Below, in pieces: positions 5,842 through 7,415 of a DNA stretch of 7,415 nt. How positions within the stretch are numbered: position 1 is the first letter of the stretch; the number at the start of each line of letters is the position of its first letter. The notes beneath the pieces are model-generated. The model ran no database searches and was not told the DNA's origin. It saw only the letters and a program-made list of their open reading frames with translations. The stretch covers positions 1-7,415 of the forward strand of contig DATEQV010000545.1 of NCBI GenBank assembly GCA_035272265.1, given 5' to 3'. Source of the DNA: Acidisphaera sp035272265 (lineage in GTDB: Bacteria > Pseudomonadota > Alphaproteobacteria > Acetobacterales > Acetobacteraceae). Both the position numbers and the translations under genes were made by a program.

Positions 5842-6461
5842 GCGGACGGTTCAGCGCGCGGCGGGGGCGGCGTGGACAGCATCGCGCGAAAGGCGCGCGC
5901 GCGGTGACTGACCGCGCGCTTCTGCTGCGGCTCCATCTCGGCGAAGGTCTGCGTGCCGCCCTCCGGCACGAAGATCGGGTCGTAGCCGAAGCCGCGCGTG
6001 CCGCGCGGGGGCCAGACGACGTGGCCGTCGACGCGGCCCTCGAAGAATTCGTCCGTGCCGTCGGGCCAGGCGAGGCAGAGGACGCAGACGAACCAGGCCG
6101 AGCGGTCGGACGCGTCGCCGAGTTCGCGATGGACGCGGGCCATGGCGACGGAGAAATCCTTGTCCGGGCCGGCCCAGCGGGCCGACAGCACGCCCGGCGC
6201 GCCGCCCAACGCGCGCACGCAGAAGCCGCTGTCGTCGGCCAGCGCCGGCAGGCCGGACGCACGCGCGGCCGCCAGCGCCTTGATCGCGGCGTTGCCGGCG
6301 AAATCAGGCGCCGTTTCGTCGGGCTCGGGCAGGGCGAGGGCGGCGGCGGAGATCACCTCGATGCCGAGCGGGCGGACGAGGTCGGCGATCTCGCGCAGCT
6401 TGCCGGGATTGTGGCTGGCGAGGACGAGGCGAGGGCCGATGTGGTCGCGGAGGTCCGTCAT
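5835..6461 (-). CDS. rdgB: dITP/XTP pyrophosphatase (RdgB/HAM1 family)
   Basis: A house-cleaning enzyme that hydrolyses the non-canonical purine nucleotides dITP, ITP and XTP to monophosphates and pyrophosphate, keeping them out of DNA and RNA. The 208 residues show the family motifs in order: LASHNPGKLREI (14-25, substrate/phosphate binding), LADDSGF (74-80, with metal-binding and catalytic acids), GVLSARWAG (90-98), GFGYDPIF (157-164, purine recognition) and SHRARAF (185-191). The length is normal. The C-terminal tail after SHRARAFRAML is Pro-rich (STPPPPRAEPSAG); part of its coding sequence is duplicated downstream at 4794-4816. The ATG at 6461 leaves a normal N-terminus, but its Shine-Dalgarno is weak. 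It follows rph with 129 bp between them, an arrangement common in alphaproteobacteria, and the palindromic repeat lies in that gap. Probably cotranscribed with rph. Confidence 0.96.
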   Translation of the reverse strand: MTDLRDHIGPRLVLASHNPGKLREIADLVRPLGIEVISAAALALPEPDETAPDFAGNAAIKALAAARASGLPALADDSGFCVRALGGAPGVLSARWAGPDKDFSVAMARVHRELGDASDRSAWFVCVLCLAWPDGTDEFFEGRVDGHVVWPPRGTRGFGYDPIFVPEGGTQTFAEMEPQQKRAVSHRARAFRAMLSTPPPPRAEPSAG

Positions 6462-6470
6462 TCTGCGGTC

Positions 6471-6564
6471 GTCATCGCGAGCGAAGCGTAGCGATCCAGG
6501 GCAACGTGACAGACGCCTGACGTGCAGCCCCGGATCGCCACGCCGCTGCGCGGCTCGCGATGAC
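6471..6564. repeat. REP-like palindromic intergenic element between rph and rdgB
   Basis: GTCATCGCGAGCGAAGCG (from 6471) pairs with the reverse complement of GCGGCTCGCGATGAC (ending 6564), and GCGATCCAGG (6491-6500) pairs imperfectly with the CCCCGGATCGC region (from 6528). The whole is a roughly 94-bp imperfect inverted repeat with a short inner dyad. Elements with these TCATCGCGAG...CTCGCGATGA ends are familiar as dispersed palindromes in alphaproteobacterial genomes. It would fold in the rph-rdgB transcript and may affect mRNA processing or stability. Confidence 0.75.
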
Positions 6565-6590
6565 GGTTCCCAAGGTAACCGACGCGGCGG

Positions 6591-7304
6591 TCAGCCCAGC
6601 GCGGCGCGCTGCGCCTCGAACAGCTTCGCGGTGCCGGCGCGGGCCAGCGCCAGCAGCGAGAGGAACTCGGCCTCGCTGAACGGGGCCTGCTCGGCGGTGC
6701 CTTGTATCTCGACGATGCCGCCCGCGTCGGTCAGCACGAAGTTGGCGTCGGCGTGGGCGTTGCTGTCCTCGGCATAATCGAGGTCGAGCACCGGGACGCC
6801 GTCGACGACCCCGCAACTCACCGCCGCCACCTGAGCGCCCAGCGGATCGGCGGCGATCACGTTGGTCTCGCGCAGCCGCCGCACCGCCAGCGCCAGCGCC
6901 ACCCAGGCGCCGGTGATCGCCGCGCAGCGCGTGCCGCCGTCGGCGTTCAGCACGTCGCAGTCGAGCGTGATCGTCAGCTCGCCCAGCTTCTTGCGGTCGA
7001 CCACGGCGCGCAGGCTGCGGCCGATCAGGCGCTGGATCTCCTGCGTGCGGCCGGACTGCTTGCCCCGCGCCGCCTCGCGGTCGCCGCGGGTGTGCGTGGC
7101 GCGCGGCAGCATGCCATATTCCGCCGTCACCCAGCCGGTCCCGGAGTTGCGCAGGAACGGCGGCACGCGGCCTTCGACGCTGGCGGCGCACAGCACCTCG
7201 GTGTTGCCCATGCGGATCAGGCAGGAGCCTTCGGCATGGCGCGCGAAGCCTGGCGTCAGCGAGATAGCGCGCAGAACATCGGCGGCGCGGCCGGATGGGC
7301 GCAT
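6591..7304 (-). CDS. rph: Ribonuclease PH
   Basis: A phosphate-dependent 3'-5' exoribonuclease that trims the 3' ends of tRNA precursors and other RNAs, releasing nucleoside diphosphates; the family works as a hexameric ring of dimers. The 237 residues match the usual length (about 238). Visible motifs: MRPSGR at the start, MGNTEVLCAASVEG (32-45), GWVTAEYGMLPRATHTR (57-73), SGRTQEIQRLIGRSLR (84-99) with the phosphate-binding arginine region, DCDVLNADGGTRCAAITGA (115-133), and LDLDYAEDSNAHADANFV (173-190) with the conserved catalytic aspartates D180 and D186. The ATG at 7304 has GAGGAG about 8 bases upstream. A sigma-70-like promoter candidate lies upstream. rdgB follows on the same strand, and the two likely form a transcription unit. 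Confidence 0.97.
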   Translation of the reverse strand: MRPSGRAADVLRAISLTPGFARHAEGSCLIRMGNTEVLCAASVEGRVPPFLRNSGTGWVTAEYGMLPRATHTRGDREAARGKQSGRTQEIQRLIGRSLRAVVDRKKLGELTITLDCDVLNADGGTRCAAITGAWVALALAVRRLRETNVIAADPLGAQVAAVSCGVVDGVPVLDLDYAEDSNAHADANFVLTDAGGIVEIQGTAEQAPFSEAEFLSLLALARAGTAKLFEAQRAALG

Positions 7305-7336
7305 GCGGGGCTCCTCTCAATGTGCAAACGCCACGA

Positions 7337-7366
7337 AACATACAGGTCGGACGGATCAGCAGCCAA
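7337..7366 (-). promoter_or_regulatory. Candidate sigma-70 promoter of rph
   Basis: On the minus strand TTGGCT (7366-7361), an 18-bp spacer and TATGTT (7342-7337) lie 32 bp before the rph ATG. This is the best -35/-10 pair seen in the 111 bp upstream of rph. The rest of that stretch, to 7415, shows no gene I can support. Confidence 0.4.
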
Positions 7367-7415
7367 TCGGACGTTCGCGCGCCACCGCTACGGCAGCCAG
7401 GCGGCCCAGCCGTCG

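Noticed and set aside
5642..6262. Minus-strand frame overlapping rdgB and the start of G3
   Set aside because: It is an out-of-frame shadow of rdgB with Arg/Ala/Pro-rich composition, and it crosses two real genes.
6472..7341. Minus-strand frame of 289 codons overlapping rph
   Set aside because: It is an out-of-frame shadow; the rph frame carries all RNase PH motifs and has a good ribosome binding site.
7388..7414. Possible 3' end of a gene upstream of rph (minus-strand codons reading DGWAAWLP then TAG)
   Set aside because: Eight codons at the window edge are too few to support a gene, and another frame gives an equally open tail.
1..7415. CRISPR array, tRNA or rRNA gene, insertion sequence or recombinase gene
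   Set aside because: No regularly spaced direct repeats, cloverleaf-like sequence, transposase frame or integrase/invertase motif was found on either strand.

Overview
This GC-rich window looks like an alphaproteobacterial chromosome, probably Rhodospirillales-like. The evidence is the very high G+C third positions, the rph-rdgB gene pair, and a palindromic intergenic element of the GTCATCGCGAG...CTCGCGATGAC type. That placement is inference. Every gene I can support is on the minus strand, so transcription runs from high to low coordinates. No stretch over 300 bases lacks a gene.

Region by region, in transcription order: (1) 7304-5835 is housekeeping: rph (RNase PH), a palindromic repeat, then rdgB (dITP/XTP pyrophosphatase). 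(2) 5738-2923 holds three tandem paralogues, called G3, G2 and G1 here. They encode cysteine-free, Gly/Thr/Asn-rich, beta-helix-like proteins of about 270-300 residues that start with xTTTWQG and end in RTS. Only G3 (4839-5738) is intact. G2 (3761-4652) carries a one-base frameshift at a run of five C/G. G1 (2923-3732) has its central 460 bp (3241-3700) inverted. Flipping that block on paper restores one continuous frame of about 269 codons at both junctions. G3 and G2 share an ungapped 103-bp upstream block, and a short relic of the 3' end of rdgB lies between them, so one copy arose by tandem duplication that took in the end of rdgB. (3) 2733-1406 is a two-gene unit: an orphan ParA-type ATPase and an overlapping 158-residue protein of unknown function. 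(4) 1354-597 is a type II toxin-antitoxin pair: a Phd/YefM-like antitoxin and a VapC-like PIN toxin joined by a GTGA overlap, with a near-perfect operator candidate over the antitoxin start codon. (5) 452-1 is the first 150 codons of an FMN-dependent alpha-hydroxy-acid dehydrogenase/oxidase, cut by the window edge.

The layout suggests a conserved rph-rdgB locus followed by an accessory block (beta-helix array, ParA pair, toxin-antitoxin). The most unusual signal is the array. Two of three members are off through changes that are reversible in principle, an inversion and a homopolymer slip. This could be phase variation, ordinary gene decay or, especially for the frameshift, sequence error. 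The sequence alone cannot decide between these.
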